19,614 nt of DNA from Rubrimonas sp036735545 (GTDB taxonomy: Bacteria; Pseudomonadota; Alphaproteobacteria; Rhodobacterales; Rhodobacteraceae). The notes beneath the pieces are model-generated. The model was not told the origin of the DNA. It was given only the letters and a program-made list of their open reading frames with translations, and ran no database searches. The position numbers and the translations under genes were made by a program. Position 1 is the stretch's first letter; each line of letters starts with the position of its first letter. This document shows positions 6,706 through 13,843 of the stretch, piece by piece. The DNA lies in contig DAINOD010000059.1 in assembly GCA_036735545.1 (NCBI GenBank), positions 1 to 19,614 on the forward strand, read 5' to 3'.

Positions 6706-7754
6706 CGGTATGGCACGCCCGCCTTCTCCATCAGCGCGGCGTAGTCCTTGAAGATCTGCACCACGCGCCCGGCGCGGGGACTGGTGGCGGCGATCTCCTC
6801 CCAGAAACCTTCCGCGTCCTTGACCACTTGGTCCCATTCCTGCTGGGGAATGGTGGTCAGCTCCATCTTGTCGCCGTTGACGCGCAGGTCTGCCTCGCCG
6901 CCCCAGTACCAGACCTGCCGGTAGTAATGCGACTGGTCGATGGTGATGCGGAACAGCTCCTTCAGGTGCTCCGGCACCCGCTCCCAGCTCGCCGTGTGGG
7001 CGAAGTAGCTGCCGCACCACGCGCCGGTGACGTTGTTCAGCAGGGCGTAGTTGCAGATGTCGGCCCAGCCGACCTCATAGGCCTCGGTGAAGCCGCACCA
7101 CGCCACGCCGTCGAGAACGCCGGTCTGCAGCGCCACCTCCACGTCGTCCCAGGGCACCGTCACCGGGATCAGCCCGTAGCGCGACAGGAAGCGCCCCGCC
7201 GTCGGCACGCCGAACACGCGCTTGCCGCGCATGTCGGCGAGGCTGCGGATCGGGTCCTTCGTGAAGATGTGCAGCGGGTCCCAGGCGCCGGCGCTGATCC
7301 ACTCCACGCCCTGCACCTCGCCGTAGGCCTCGGCCCAGATCTCCTTCAGCCCGTAGCGGTCGAACAGGACAGGCAGGTCGAGCGAGTAGCGGGTCGAGAA
7401 CGGGAAGTATCCGCCGAAGACGCCGATATCGACCGGCGAGGCCATGGTGGCGTCGTCTGACTGCACCGCGTCGATGGTCCCGTTCTGCAGGGCGCGGAAC
7501 AGTTCGGAGGTCGGGACGAGCTGATCGGCGTAGTAGAGGTCGATGATCATCTCGCCGTTCGCGGCCTTGTTGAAGGCGTCGATCTGCGGCTTGATCACGT
7601 GAGCCCCCAGCGGCGCGCCGGAATAGGTCTGCAGCCGCCAGCGGATCGGCCCGCTCTGCGCGTTGAGATAGGGTGCGGCCAACGCCGTGGAGCCGGCGAC
7701 GCCGGCGCCGGTCAGCAGCTTGCGCCGGCTCAGGGGCTTCTTGTTCTCGATCAT
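6696..7754 (-). CDS. TRAP transporter solute-binding protein, DctP family, with Tat signal
   Basis: This is the extracytoplasmic receptor of a TRAP transporter, 352 residues. The N-terminus has a twin-arginine signal (PLSRRKLLTGAGVAGSTALAAP, Arg10-Arg11), indicating Tat export, as in TakP-type TRAP receptors. The mature part shows the DctP layout: IRWRLQTYSG, FNKAANGEMIIDLYYADQLV, then SLADMRGKRVFGVPTAGRF and VALQTGVLDGVAW. In a gapless alignment with the usual G-x-K-x-R motif, the ligand-carboxylate Arg falls on Phe181. The start at 7752-7754 has GAGAGGAT about 6 bases upstream, which fixes it. It is the last gene of the minus-strand TRAP operon, 22 bp after dctM. Its last codons overlap the 3' end of the plus-strand AKR-RidA gene by 10 bp. 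Substrate unknown. Confidence 0.92.
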   Translation of the reverse strand: MIENKKPLSRRKLLTGAGVAGSTALAAPYLNAQSGPIRWRLQTYSGAPLGAHVIKPQIDAFNKAANGEMIIDLYYADQLVPTSELFRALQNGTIDAVQSDDATMASPVDIGVFGGYFPFSTRYSLDLPVLFDRYGLKEIWAEAYGEVQGVEWISAGAWDPLHIFTKDPIRSLADMRGKRVFGVPTAGRFLSRYGLIPVTVPWDDVEVALQTGVLDGVAWCGFTEAYEVGWADICNYALLNNVTGAWCGSYFAHTASWERVPEHLKELFRITIDQSHYYRQVWYWGGEADLRVNGDKMELTTIPQQEWDQVVKDAEGFWEEIAATSPRAGRVVQIFKDYAALMEKAGVPYRYL

Positions 7755-7776
7755 GGCTCATCCTCTCATGGGGGGG

Positions 7777-9093
7777 TCAGCGGAGCGCCCGGGGCAGCCA
7801 CAGGGCGATCTGGGGAAACGCCATCACCAGCCCCATGACGAAGGCCATGATCAGCGCGAACGGGATGATCGAGCGATAGATGTCGACCAGCCCGATCTCC
7901 TTCGGCGCCAGAGCGCGCATCAGGAAAAGGTTGTAGCCGAAGGGGGGCGTCATGTAGGCGATCTGGCAGGTGATCGTGTAGAGCACGCCGTACCAGACCA
8001 GATCGAAGCCCAGCATCCGCACCAGCGGGATGTAGAGCGGCGCCACGATCACCAGCATCGCCGTGTCGTCGAGAAACATCCCCATCACGAGATAGCTGAG
8101 CTGCATCATGATCAGCACCTCCCAGGGCGTCAGCTCCCAGTTGGTGATGAAAAGCCCCTCCACCGCGCGCACCGCTCCGATGCCGTCGAACACCGCCCCG
8201 AAGCCCAGCGCGGCGAGGATGATCCATAGGAACATGCACGAGACGCCGAGCGTGCGCTTCACCGTCTCGTGGATCAGGCGGAAGCTGAGCCTGCGCTTGA
8301 AGGCCGCCGCCAGCGTCGCAGCCGTGGCGCCGACCGCGGCGCTCTCCACGAGGCTCGTGATCCCCATCAGGAACAGCCCCGTCATCAGGAAGAAGATCAG
8401 GAACGGGATGATCCCGGCGCGCAGCAGCTTCAGCTTCTCGCGCAGCGGCAGCGCCAGCTCGTCCTCCGAGACCGTAGGCGCCAGATGGGGCTGCAGCCGG
8501 CAGCGCACGACGATGTAGAGGATGAAGCACGCCGCCATCAGGAGCCCCGGCACCGCGCCGGCGAGCCAGAGCTGGCTGACCGGCTGGCGCGCGATCATGC
8601 CGTAGAGCACCAGCACCACCGAGGGCGGCACGAGGATGCCGAGCGTCGAGCCGCCCTGCACGACCCCGGTGATCAGCACCTTATCGTAGCCGCGGCGCAG
8701 CATCTCGGGCAGGGCGATGGCGGCGCCGATGGCCATGCCCGCGACCGACAGCCCGTTCATCGCCGAGATCACCACCATCAGCAGGATCGTGCCGATGGCC
8801 AGCCCCCCGCGCAGCCGGCCGAACCAGACATGGAACATCCGGTAAAGGTCCTCGGCGATCCCGCTCTCCGACAGGACGTAGCCCATGTAGATGAACAGGG
8901 GCAGCGTCAGCATCGGGAACCAGTTGAACAGCTTGAACGCCTGGTTGAACGGCATCTCCACCGCGCCCTGGCCGTAGAGCAGCAGCGCCGCCCCGGCGGC
9001 GACGAAGCCGATGGCGGCGAACACGCGCTGGCCGCTGAGCAGCGCGACCAGCATCGTGGAGAACATCAGGATGGCGACAAGCTCGTTGCTCAT
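7777..9093 (-). CDS. TRAP transporter large permease, DctM family
   Basis: This is the ion-coupled membrane transporter subunit of the TRAP system, 438 residues, the normal DctM size. It is hydrophobic throughout, with about 11-13 membrane segments. Family segments include PLFIYMGYVLSESGIAEDLY, the GLAIGTILLMVVISAMNGLS region, VVQGGSTLGILVPPSVVLVLYG (the conserved G-x-L-G-x-x-I/V-P-P-S/S motif) and MFLDDTAMLVIVAPLYIPL. The chosen start at 9091-9093 (MSNELVAILMF) opens directly into the first helix and overlaps the dctQ stop by 4 bp (ATGA); a longer open frame upstream has hydrophilic sequence unlike the family and shadows dctQ. Confidence 0.93.
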   Translation of the reverse strand: MSNELVAILMFSTMLVALLSGQRVFAAIGFVAAGAALLLYGQGAVEMPFNQAFKLFNWFPMLTLPLFIYMGYVLSESGIAEDLYRMFHVWFGRLRGGLAIGTILLMVVISAMNGLSVAGMAIGAAIALPEMLRRGYDKVLITGVVQGGSTLGILVPPSVVLVLYGMIARQPVSQLWLAGAVPGLLMAACFILYIVVRCRLQPHLAPTVSEDELALPLREKLKLLRAGIIPFLIFFLMTGLFLMGITSLVESAAVGATAATLAAAFKRRLSFRLIHETVKRTLGVSCMFLWIILAALGFGAVFDGIGAVRAVEGLFITNWELTPWEVLIMMQLSYLVMGMFLDDTAMLVIVAPLYIPLVRMLGFDLVWYGVLYTITCQIAYMTPPFGYNLFLMRALAPKEIGLVDIYRSIIPFALIMAFVMGLVMAFPQIALWLPRALR

Positions 9094-9617
9094 GACGCCG
9101 CCCGCCCGGTGAGCCTGGCCCAGTCCTTCAGCGCCAGCGAGAACGCCTGCAACAGCATCAGCACAACGCCCGCCGACATGATGACCTTGATCGGGATCAT
9201 CGACGGGTTCCACATCGAGAAATTGCGCTGGTTGGTGTCGATGGCGTAGCGGGTGCTGGAGATCGCGCCGAACAGCAGCACCGCGAGGAAGAAGATCAGG
9301 CAGACGCTGGTGATCAAGTCCATCCGCGCCTTGCCTTTCGCGGAAAGGCGGTCGTAGAGCAGGTCCATGCGCACATGCTCGCCGTCCTTCAGGGTCTTGG
9401 CGCCGCCGGTGAAGTAGTAGGCGGCGAGGCAGAACTGCGCGAGCTCGACGGCCCAGTGGATCGGAAAGGTTCCCATGTTGCGGGCGACGGAATCCGCCAG
9501 CAACACCGCGATCATGACGAAGATCAGATACATCGCGACGAGACCCACGCCCTCCGACAGCCGGTCGACCCAGCGGACGTAGAGGCGGAAGGCGAGCGGC
9601 AGGGTGGGCGCGGTCAT
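9090..9617 (-). CDS. TRAP transporter small permease, DctQ family
   Basis: This is the small membrane subunit of the TRAP system, 175 residues, with four predicted membrane segments (around residues 25-42, 56-72, 101-120 and 143-160). Family signatures include HWAVELAQFCLAAYYFTGGAKTLKDGEHVRMDLLYDRL, broken here only by its length: the E..A.....GA....DGEHVR.D pattern is visible at about residues 58-90. It is the first gene of the minus-strand operon; the dctM start overlaps its stop. The start is less sure: the ATG at 9615-9617 fits the family, but no Shine-Dalgarno lies close upstream; the nearest AGGAAA is about 25 bases away. An ATT codon seven positions upstream sits better behind that site, but ATT starts are rare. 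Confidence 0.87.
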   Translation of the reverse strand: MTAPTLPLAFRLYVRWVDRLSEGVGLVAMYLIFVMIAVLLADSVARNMGTFPIHWAVELAQFCLAAYYFTGGAKTLKDGEHVRMDLLYDRLSAKGKARMDLITSVCLIFFLAVLLFGAISSTRYAIDTNQRNFSMWNPSMIPIKVIMSAGVVLMLLQAFSLALKDWARLTGRAAS

Positions 9618-9677
9618 CGACGGCGCGACAGAAATTCCGGTTTCCTCACGTCCCCTCCCATCAGCCCCCGCCTGCGC

Positions 9678-9706
9678 ATTAGGCGAAGGCCCCCGCGACC
9701 CGTCAA
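9678..9706 (-). promoter_or_regulatory. Predicted sigma-70-type promoter of the TRAP operon
   Basis: Reading the minus strand, TTGACG (9706-9701) matches the -35 consensus in 5 of 6 positions. It is followed after 17 bp by CCTAAT (9683-9678), matching the -10 consensus in 4 of 6. Transcription would start near 9671, giving a leader of about 54 bases before dctQ. This is seen by eye in a GC-rich background where such AT-containing hexamers are uncommon. Confidence 0.5.
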
Positions 9707-9765
9707 CACCCACGCAGGCGGAGCGGCGCGGCGCCGCAAAGCTGCGCAGGCGATGGGCGGCCGCG

Positions 9766-9794
9766 TTGACCTTCGCCCGCGCGGCGCCCACTCT
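9766..9794 (+). promoter_or_regulatory. Weak candidate promoter of the GlpA-like operon
   Basis: TTGACC at 9766-9771 is a good -35 match (5 of 6); 17 bp downstream lies CACTCT (9789-9794), a poor -10. Transcription from it would begin at about the ATG at 9802. No Shine-Dalgarno precedes that ATG (the bases before it are pyrimidine-rich), so a leaderless message is possible. Confidence 0.25.
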
Positions 9795-9801
9795 CCCCGC
9801 C

Positions 9802-11169
9802 ATGATCGAACGGTTCGACCTTGCGGTGATCGGCGCCGGCGTCGTCGGCTGCGCCGTGGCGCGGCGCGCGGCGCTGGAGGGCGCGCGCGTTTTGGTGCTG
9901 GAAAAGGCGTGGGACGTCCTCGACGGCGCCTCCAAGGGCAACAGCGGCATCTTGCACACGGGCTTCGACGCGCCGGAGGGCTCGCTGGAGCGCGCCTGCG
10001 TCGCCGAGGGCCACGCCGAGTATCTCGCGATCCGCGAGCGGCTGAACCTGCCGCTGCTGGAGACAAATGCGCTGGTGCTGGCGTGGAGCGAGGCGGAGGC
10101 CGAGCGGCTGCCGGCGCTGACGGCGACGGCGGCGGTGAACGGCGTCGCCGTCGAGCCGCTGACGGGCGCGCAGGCGCGGGCGCTGGAGCCGGGGCTGGCC
10201 GATGGCGTCGTCGCCGCCTTTCGCGTGCCGGGCGAGCACATCGTAGACCCGTGGTCCGCCCCCCACGCCTATCTGGCGCAGGCGCTGGCCAACGGCGCGG
10301 CGCTGCTGCGCGGGGCGGAGGCGACCGGCGGCGCCTGGGAGGGCGACGGCTGGCGGCTCGACACCGCGCAGGGACCGGTGCGCGCGCGCGCGGTCGTGAA
10401 CGCCGCCGGCCTGTGGGGCGACGTGGTGGACCGGCTGCTTCTGGGCGACGCTGATTTCGAGATACGCCCCCGCAAGGGCCAGTTCGTCGTCTACGACAAG
10501 GCCGCCTTCGGGCTGACGCGCCACATCCTGCTGCCGGTGCCGAGCGACACGACCAAGGGCGTCGTCGTCTGCCGCACCGCCTGGGGAAACCTGCTGGTCG
10601 GCCCGACCGCCGAGGAGCAGGAGAGTCGCGAGGACGCCTCCACCGACGCCGGCGCGCTCGCCGCCCTGATGGCGCGCGGCGCCGCCATCCTGCCGGGCCT
10701 CAGCGGCATGGCGGTGACCGCGACCTACGCCGGCCTGCGCCCGGCGACCGAGGAGAAGCACTACCGCATCCGCCACGAGGCCGACCGCAACTGGGTGACG
10801 GTCGGCGGCGTCCGCTCCACCGGCCTCAGCGCCGCGCTGGGGCTCGCGCGCCACGTCTGGGGCCTGCTGGCGCTGGACACTCCGGCGCCCGCCGCGCCGG
10901 TCTGGCCCGCCGCGCCGCTCATCGCCGAGACCGGCCCGCGCGACTGGAGCCGGCCCGGCCACGGTGGCATCGTCTGCCATTGCGAGATGGTCACCCGCCG
11001 CGAGATCGAGGCGGCGCTGACTGGCCCCATGGCCGCGCGCACATTCGCAGGGCTCAAGCGGCGGACGCGGTGCGGCATGGGCCGCTGCCAGGGGTTCGCC
11101 TGCATGGCGGAGCTTGCCGCCCTGACGCAGGGCCGGCTGCGCGAGCCGATGGCCGAACCCCTTGGCTGA
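9802..11169 (+). CDS. FAD-dependent oxidoreductase, GlpA/GlpO-like, with C-terminal BFD [2Fe-2S] domain
   Basis: This is a 455-residue member of the DAO/glycerol-3-phosphate dehydrogenase family. An N-terminal dinucleotide fold binds FAD (DLAVIGAGVVGCAVARRAA, residues 7-24; then GASKGNSGILHTGFD at 42-56, typical of GlpA-like enzymes). The C-terminal domain has Cys392-x-Cys394 and Cys424-x4-Cys429 (CHCEMVTRREIE and RCGMGRCQGFAC), the BFD-like [2Fe-2S] motif also seen in GlpA. It probably oxidises a hydroxy compound, perhaps sn-glycerol 3-phosphate, and passes electrons on via the next flavoprotein. It is the first gene of a plus-strand operon divergent from the TRAP genes; its stop lies inside the start of the next gene. 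The ATG at 9802 gives the standard MIERFDLAVIGAG start. L-2-hydroxyglutarate oxidase-like or opine oxidase roles are alternatives. Confidence 0.85.
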   Translation: MIERFDLAVIGAGVVGCAVARRAALEGARVLVLEKAWDVLDGASKGNSGILHTGFDAPEGSLERACVAEGHAEYLAIRERLNLPLLETNALVLAWSEAEAERLPALTATAAVNGVAVEPLTGAQARALEPGLADGVVAAFRVPGEHIVDPWSAPHAYLAQALANGAALLRGAEATGGAWEGDGWRLDTAQGPVRARAVVNAAGLWGDVVDRLLLGDADFEIRPRKGQFVVYDKAAFGLTRHILLPVPSDTTKGVVVCRTAWGNLLVGPTAEEQESREDASTDAGALAALMARGAAILPGLSGMAVTATYAGLRPATEEKHYRIRHEADRNWVTVGGVRSTGLSAALGLARHVWGLLALDTPAPAAPVWPAAPLIAETGPRDWSRPGHGGIVCHCEMVTRREIEAALTGPMAARTFAGLKRRTRCGMGRCQGFACMAELAALTQGRLREPMAEPLG

Positions 11170-12370
11170 CGTCGTCGTGGTCGGGACGGGACCGGCGGGG
11201 CTCGCCGCCGCGACAGCGCTGGCGCGCGCGGGCCTGCGCGTCGTGGCTCTGGAGCGCGAGGCCGAGCCCGGCGGCGTTCCCCGCCACTGCGACCACCCGC
11301 CCTATGGCTGGCGCGAGTTCGACCGGGTGATGCGCGGCCCCGCCTACGCCCGGCGCATGGTCGCCGAGGCCCAGGGCGCGGGCGTCGCGATCCGCGTCGG
11401 CGTGACGGTCGTGGCCGTCGGCCCCGGGCCGACGCTGGCCCTCGCCACGGCGCAGGGCGCCGAGACCTTGCGCCCGGCCCGCGCGGTCCTGTGCCTCGGC
11501 GCGCGCGAGACGCCGCGGGCGGCGCGGCTGATCGGCGGCGCCCGTCCCGGCGGGGTGCTGACCACGGGCGCGCTGCAGGCGATGGTCCACCTCAAGGGCC
11601 TCCGTCCGTTCCGCCGGCCGGTGATCGTGGGCACCGAGCTCGTCGCCTTCTCCGCGCTGCTGACCTGCCGCAAGGCGGCGATCGCGCCCGTCGCCATGGT
11701 CGAGGCGAACCCGCGGCCCACCGCGCGCCGCTTCGCCGCCGCCCTGCCGCGGCTGCTCGGCGTGCCGCTCCTGCTGAGCGCGCGGGTGACGCGCATCCTC
11801 GGGGCCGCGCGCGTGGAGGGGGTGGAGATCGCGCAGGGCGGCGCGCTGCGGGTGATCGAGGCCGACGGCGTGCTCGTCACCGGCGGCTTCCGCCCCGAGG
11901 CGGCGCTGCTGGCTGCGAGCGCCATCGCTGTGGACGAAGGCTCCGGCGGGGCGGAGGTGGACCAGTTCGGCCGCACCGCCGCGCCCGGCGTCTTCGCCGC
12001 CGGCAACCTGCTGCGCCCCATCGAGACCGCCGGCTGGTGCGCCGACGAGGGGCGTCGCATCGCCGCCGCGGTCGCCGCCGACCTCGAAGGGCGGCTGCCG
12101 CCGCCCGAGGCCGTGGCCCGGCTGCGCCCGGGCGCGGGGGTGAGGCTCGCCACGCCGCAACGGTTGGCGGCGGGCGGCGGTCCCGGCGCGGCGGAGCGGA
12201 TCGAGTTGCGGCTGGACCGGCCCGGGCGCGGTCGGCTGACGCTGCGGGCGGGCGCGCGGCGGCTCTGGTCGGGCCCGGTGGACAGTCTGCCGGAGCGGCG
12301 CCTGTCGGCGCCGATCGAGCCGGCGCTGGCCGCGGGGGGCGAGATCACGCTGGCCGTCGAGCCCGCCTGA
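11162..12370 (+). CDS. FAD/NAD(P)-binding oxidoreductase, HcnB-like partner of the GlpA-like enzyme
   Basis: This is a 402-residue flavoprotein of the pyridine-nucleotide-disulfide reductase fold. It has an N-terminal FAD motif VVVVGTGPAGLAAA (residues 4-17), the family block GGVPRHCDHPPYGWREFDR (37-55), a degenerate second nucleotide-binding motif (VIVGTELVAFSAL) and a C-terminal FAD segment GVFAAGNLLRPIETAGWC. The redox-active CxxxxC pair of disulfide reductases is absent. About 70 C-terminal residues form a strand-rich extension. Such proteins accompany GlpA-like BFD oxidoreductases in glycerol and in opine/HcnABC-type systems, where both flavoproteins form one dehydrogenase complex. The start is TTG at 11162, overlapping the upstream stop by 8 bp; the next in-frame start candidate would cut the first beta strand. 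The stop overlaps the kinase ATG by one base. Confidence 0.82.
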   Translation: MADVVVVGTGPAGLAAATALARAGLRVVALEREAEPGGVPRHCDHPPYGWREFDRVMRGPAYARRMVAEAQGAGVAIRVGVTVVAVGPGPTLALATAQGAETLRPARAVLCLGARETPRAARLIGGARPGGVLTTGALQAMVHLKGLRPFRRPVIVGTELVAFSALLTCRKAAIAPVAMVEANPRPTARRFAAALPRLLGVPLLLSARVTRILGAARVEGVEIAQGGALRVIEADGVLVTGGFRPEAALLAASAIAVDEGSGGAEVDQFGRTAAPGVFAAGNLLRPIETAGWCADEGRRIAAAVAADLEGRLPPPEAVARLRPGAGVRLATPQRLAAGGGPGAAERIELRLDRPGRGRLTLRAGARRLWSGPVDSLPERRLSAPIEPALAAGGEITLAVEPA

Positions 12371-13797
12371 TGCGCGTGCTGGCGCTGGATCAGGGCACCA
12401 CCAGCACGCGGGGCATCGTGCTGGAGGCCGACGGCGCGCTGCGCCCGGTCCATGCGGTCGCGCACCGCCAGCGTCGCCCGGCGCCGGGGCGCGTCGAGCA
12501 CGACCCGGAGGCGTTGCTGGCCAACCTGCGCGCCTGCCTCGACGCTGCGGGCGCGGTCGACGCGGTGGGCCTGGCCAACCAGGGCGAGAGCTGCCTCGCC
12601 TGGGACGCGGCGACAGGCGAGCCGATCACGCCCGTCCTCGTCTGGCTCGACGACCGCGCCGAGCCCGCCTGCGCGCGCCTGCGCGCCGCGGGCGCCGAGC
12701 CGGAGTCGCGCGCGCTCAGCGGCCTGCCGCTCGACCCCTACTTCTCGGCGTCCAAGCTGGGCTGGATCATGGCCGAGGTCCCGGAGGCGCGGCGGCTTCA
12801 CGCCAAGGGGCGGCTCAGGCTCGGGACGACCGATGCGTTCTTCCTCCAGCGACTGACCGGGCGCTGCGTCACAGACATGGCCACGGCCTCGCGCACCGGC
12901 CTCATGTCCCTGGCGACCGGCGCCTGGGACGAGCGGCTCTGCGCGCTGCACGGCGTGCCGGCCGACACGCTGCCGCCCATCGCGCCCAGCGTCGGCGACT
13001 TCGGCGCCGTCTCGACGCCGGGCGGGCGCGCGCCGCTGACGGCCAGCATCGTCGACCAGCAGGCGGCGCTCTGGGGCCACGGCAAGCGCGGCCCCGGCGC
13101 GGTCAAGATCACCTTCGGCACGGGCGCCTTCGCGCTGGCGGTCGCCGGTTCGGCGCCGCCGACGACCGACCCAGCCGGGCCGCTGCCGACCGTCGCATGG
13201 GCGCTGCCGGAAGGCGTCCGCTATGCGCTGGAGGGCGGCGTCTGGTGCGCCGGGGCCGCGCTCGACTGGGCGCGGGAGGCGGGGCTGGCGGCGGACCCGG
13301 CGACGCTCGACCCCGCCGCCCCGCCGGCCGCTGCGCGCGGGCTTCTGTTCGTGCCGGCGCTGGCGGGCCTGGGCTGCCCGCACTGGGACCGCGCGGCGCG
13401 GGGCGCCTTCTTCGGGCTGGGCCTCGACACGGGCTCTGGCGACTTGACCCGCGCGGTGCTGGAGGGCGTGGCCTTCCGCGCCGCCGAGGTGGTGGACGCC
13501 TTCGCCCGCGTCGGACGGGTCGAGGGCGCCGTCGCCATCGACGGCGGCATGGCCGGCTCGCCAGCCTTCCACGGCTTTCTCGCCGACGTGCTGGACCGCC
13601 CCGTCGAGGTCGCGCTGCAACCGGAGCTGACCGCCGGAGGCGTCGCCTCGCTCGCGGCGCTGGGCCTCGGCGCGACGCTGGAGCCCGGCCGGCCGTCGCT
13701 GCGGATCGAGCCGCGCGGCGGCGCGGCGCGCTGGCGGGCGGTCTTCGCCGAGGCGCGCGCCGCGGCGGCCGCCGTGTCGCGCGCGGCGCTGGCGTGA
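12370..13797 (+). CDS. FGGY-family carbohydrate kinase, glycerol-kinase-like
   Basis: This 475-residue kinase is clearly in the glycerol kinase branch of FGGY: VLALDQGTTSTRGIV at the phosphate-binding start, PGRVEHDPEAL, SGLPLDPYFSASKL, GTTDAFFLQRLTG, TDMATASRTGLM, DQQAALWGHG and ITFGTGAFAL. Compared with E. coli GlpK, substrate residues Glu84, Trp103, Tyr135, Asp245-Gln246 and Phe270 have counterparts (Glu73, Trp92, Tyr124, Asp229-Gln230, Phe254). Arg83 of the NQRET motif is replaced by Gly72 (NQGES). It is slightly shorter than GlpK (about 500). If it makes sn-glycerol 3-phosphate, the upstream FAD oxidoreductases would oxidise it to dihydroxyacetone phosphate. The altered motif leaves room for another polyol. 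The ATG at 12370 shares one base with the preceding stop. Confidence 0.87.
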   Translation: MRVLALDQGTTSTRGIVLEADGALRPVHAVAHRQRRPAPGRVEHDPEALLANLRACLDAAGAVDAVGLANQGESCLAWDAATGEPITPVLVWLDDRAEPACARLRAAGAEPESRALSGLPLDPYFSASKLGWIMAEVPEARRLHAKGRLRLGTTDAFFLQRLTGRCVTDMATASRTGLMSLATGAWDERLCALHGVPADTLPPIAPSVGDFGAVSTPGGRAPLTASIVDQQAALWGHGKRGPGAVKITFGTGAFALAVAGSAPPTTDPAGPLPTVAWALPEGVRYALEGGVWCAGAALDWAREAGLAADPATLDPAAPPAAARGLLFVPALAGLGCPHWDRAARGAFFGLGLDTGSGDLTRAVLEGVAFRAAEVVDAFARVGRVEGAVAIDGGMAGSPAFHGFLADVLDRPVEVALQPELTAGGVASLAALGLGATLEPGRPSLRIEPRGGAARWRAVFAEARAAAAAVSRAALA

Positions 13798-13830
13798 GGG
13801 CGCAGCCGCGCTAAGCTGGCGGCGGGAACA

Positions 13831-13840
13831 GGGGAGGGGG
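13831..13840 (+). promoter_or_regulatory. Ribosome binding site of eutB
   Basis: The purine run GGGGAGGGGG ends three bases before the ATG at 13844. It lies in a 46-bp gap after the kinase gene in which I see no terminator, so eutBC is probably transcribed with the kinase operon. Confidence 0.6.
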
Positions 13841-13843
13841 GCG

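Noticed and set aside
9094..9213. 40-residue N-terminal extension of the DctM permease
   Set aside because: It is hydrophilic, overlaps dctQ in another frame and lacks similarity to DctM N-termini. MSNELVAILMF at 9093 fits the family.
13798..13843. Cobalamin riboswitch or promoter before eutB
   Set aside because: The 46-bp gap is too short for a B12 riboswitch, and I see no -35/-10 pair; it holds only a strong ribosome binding site.
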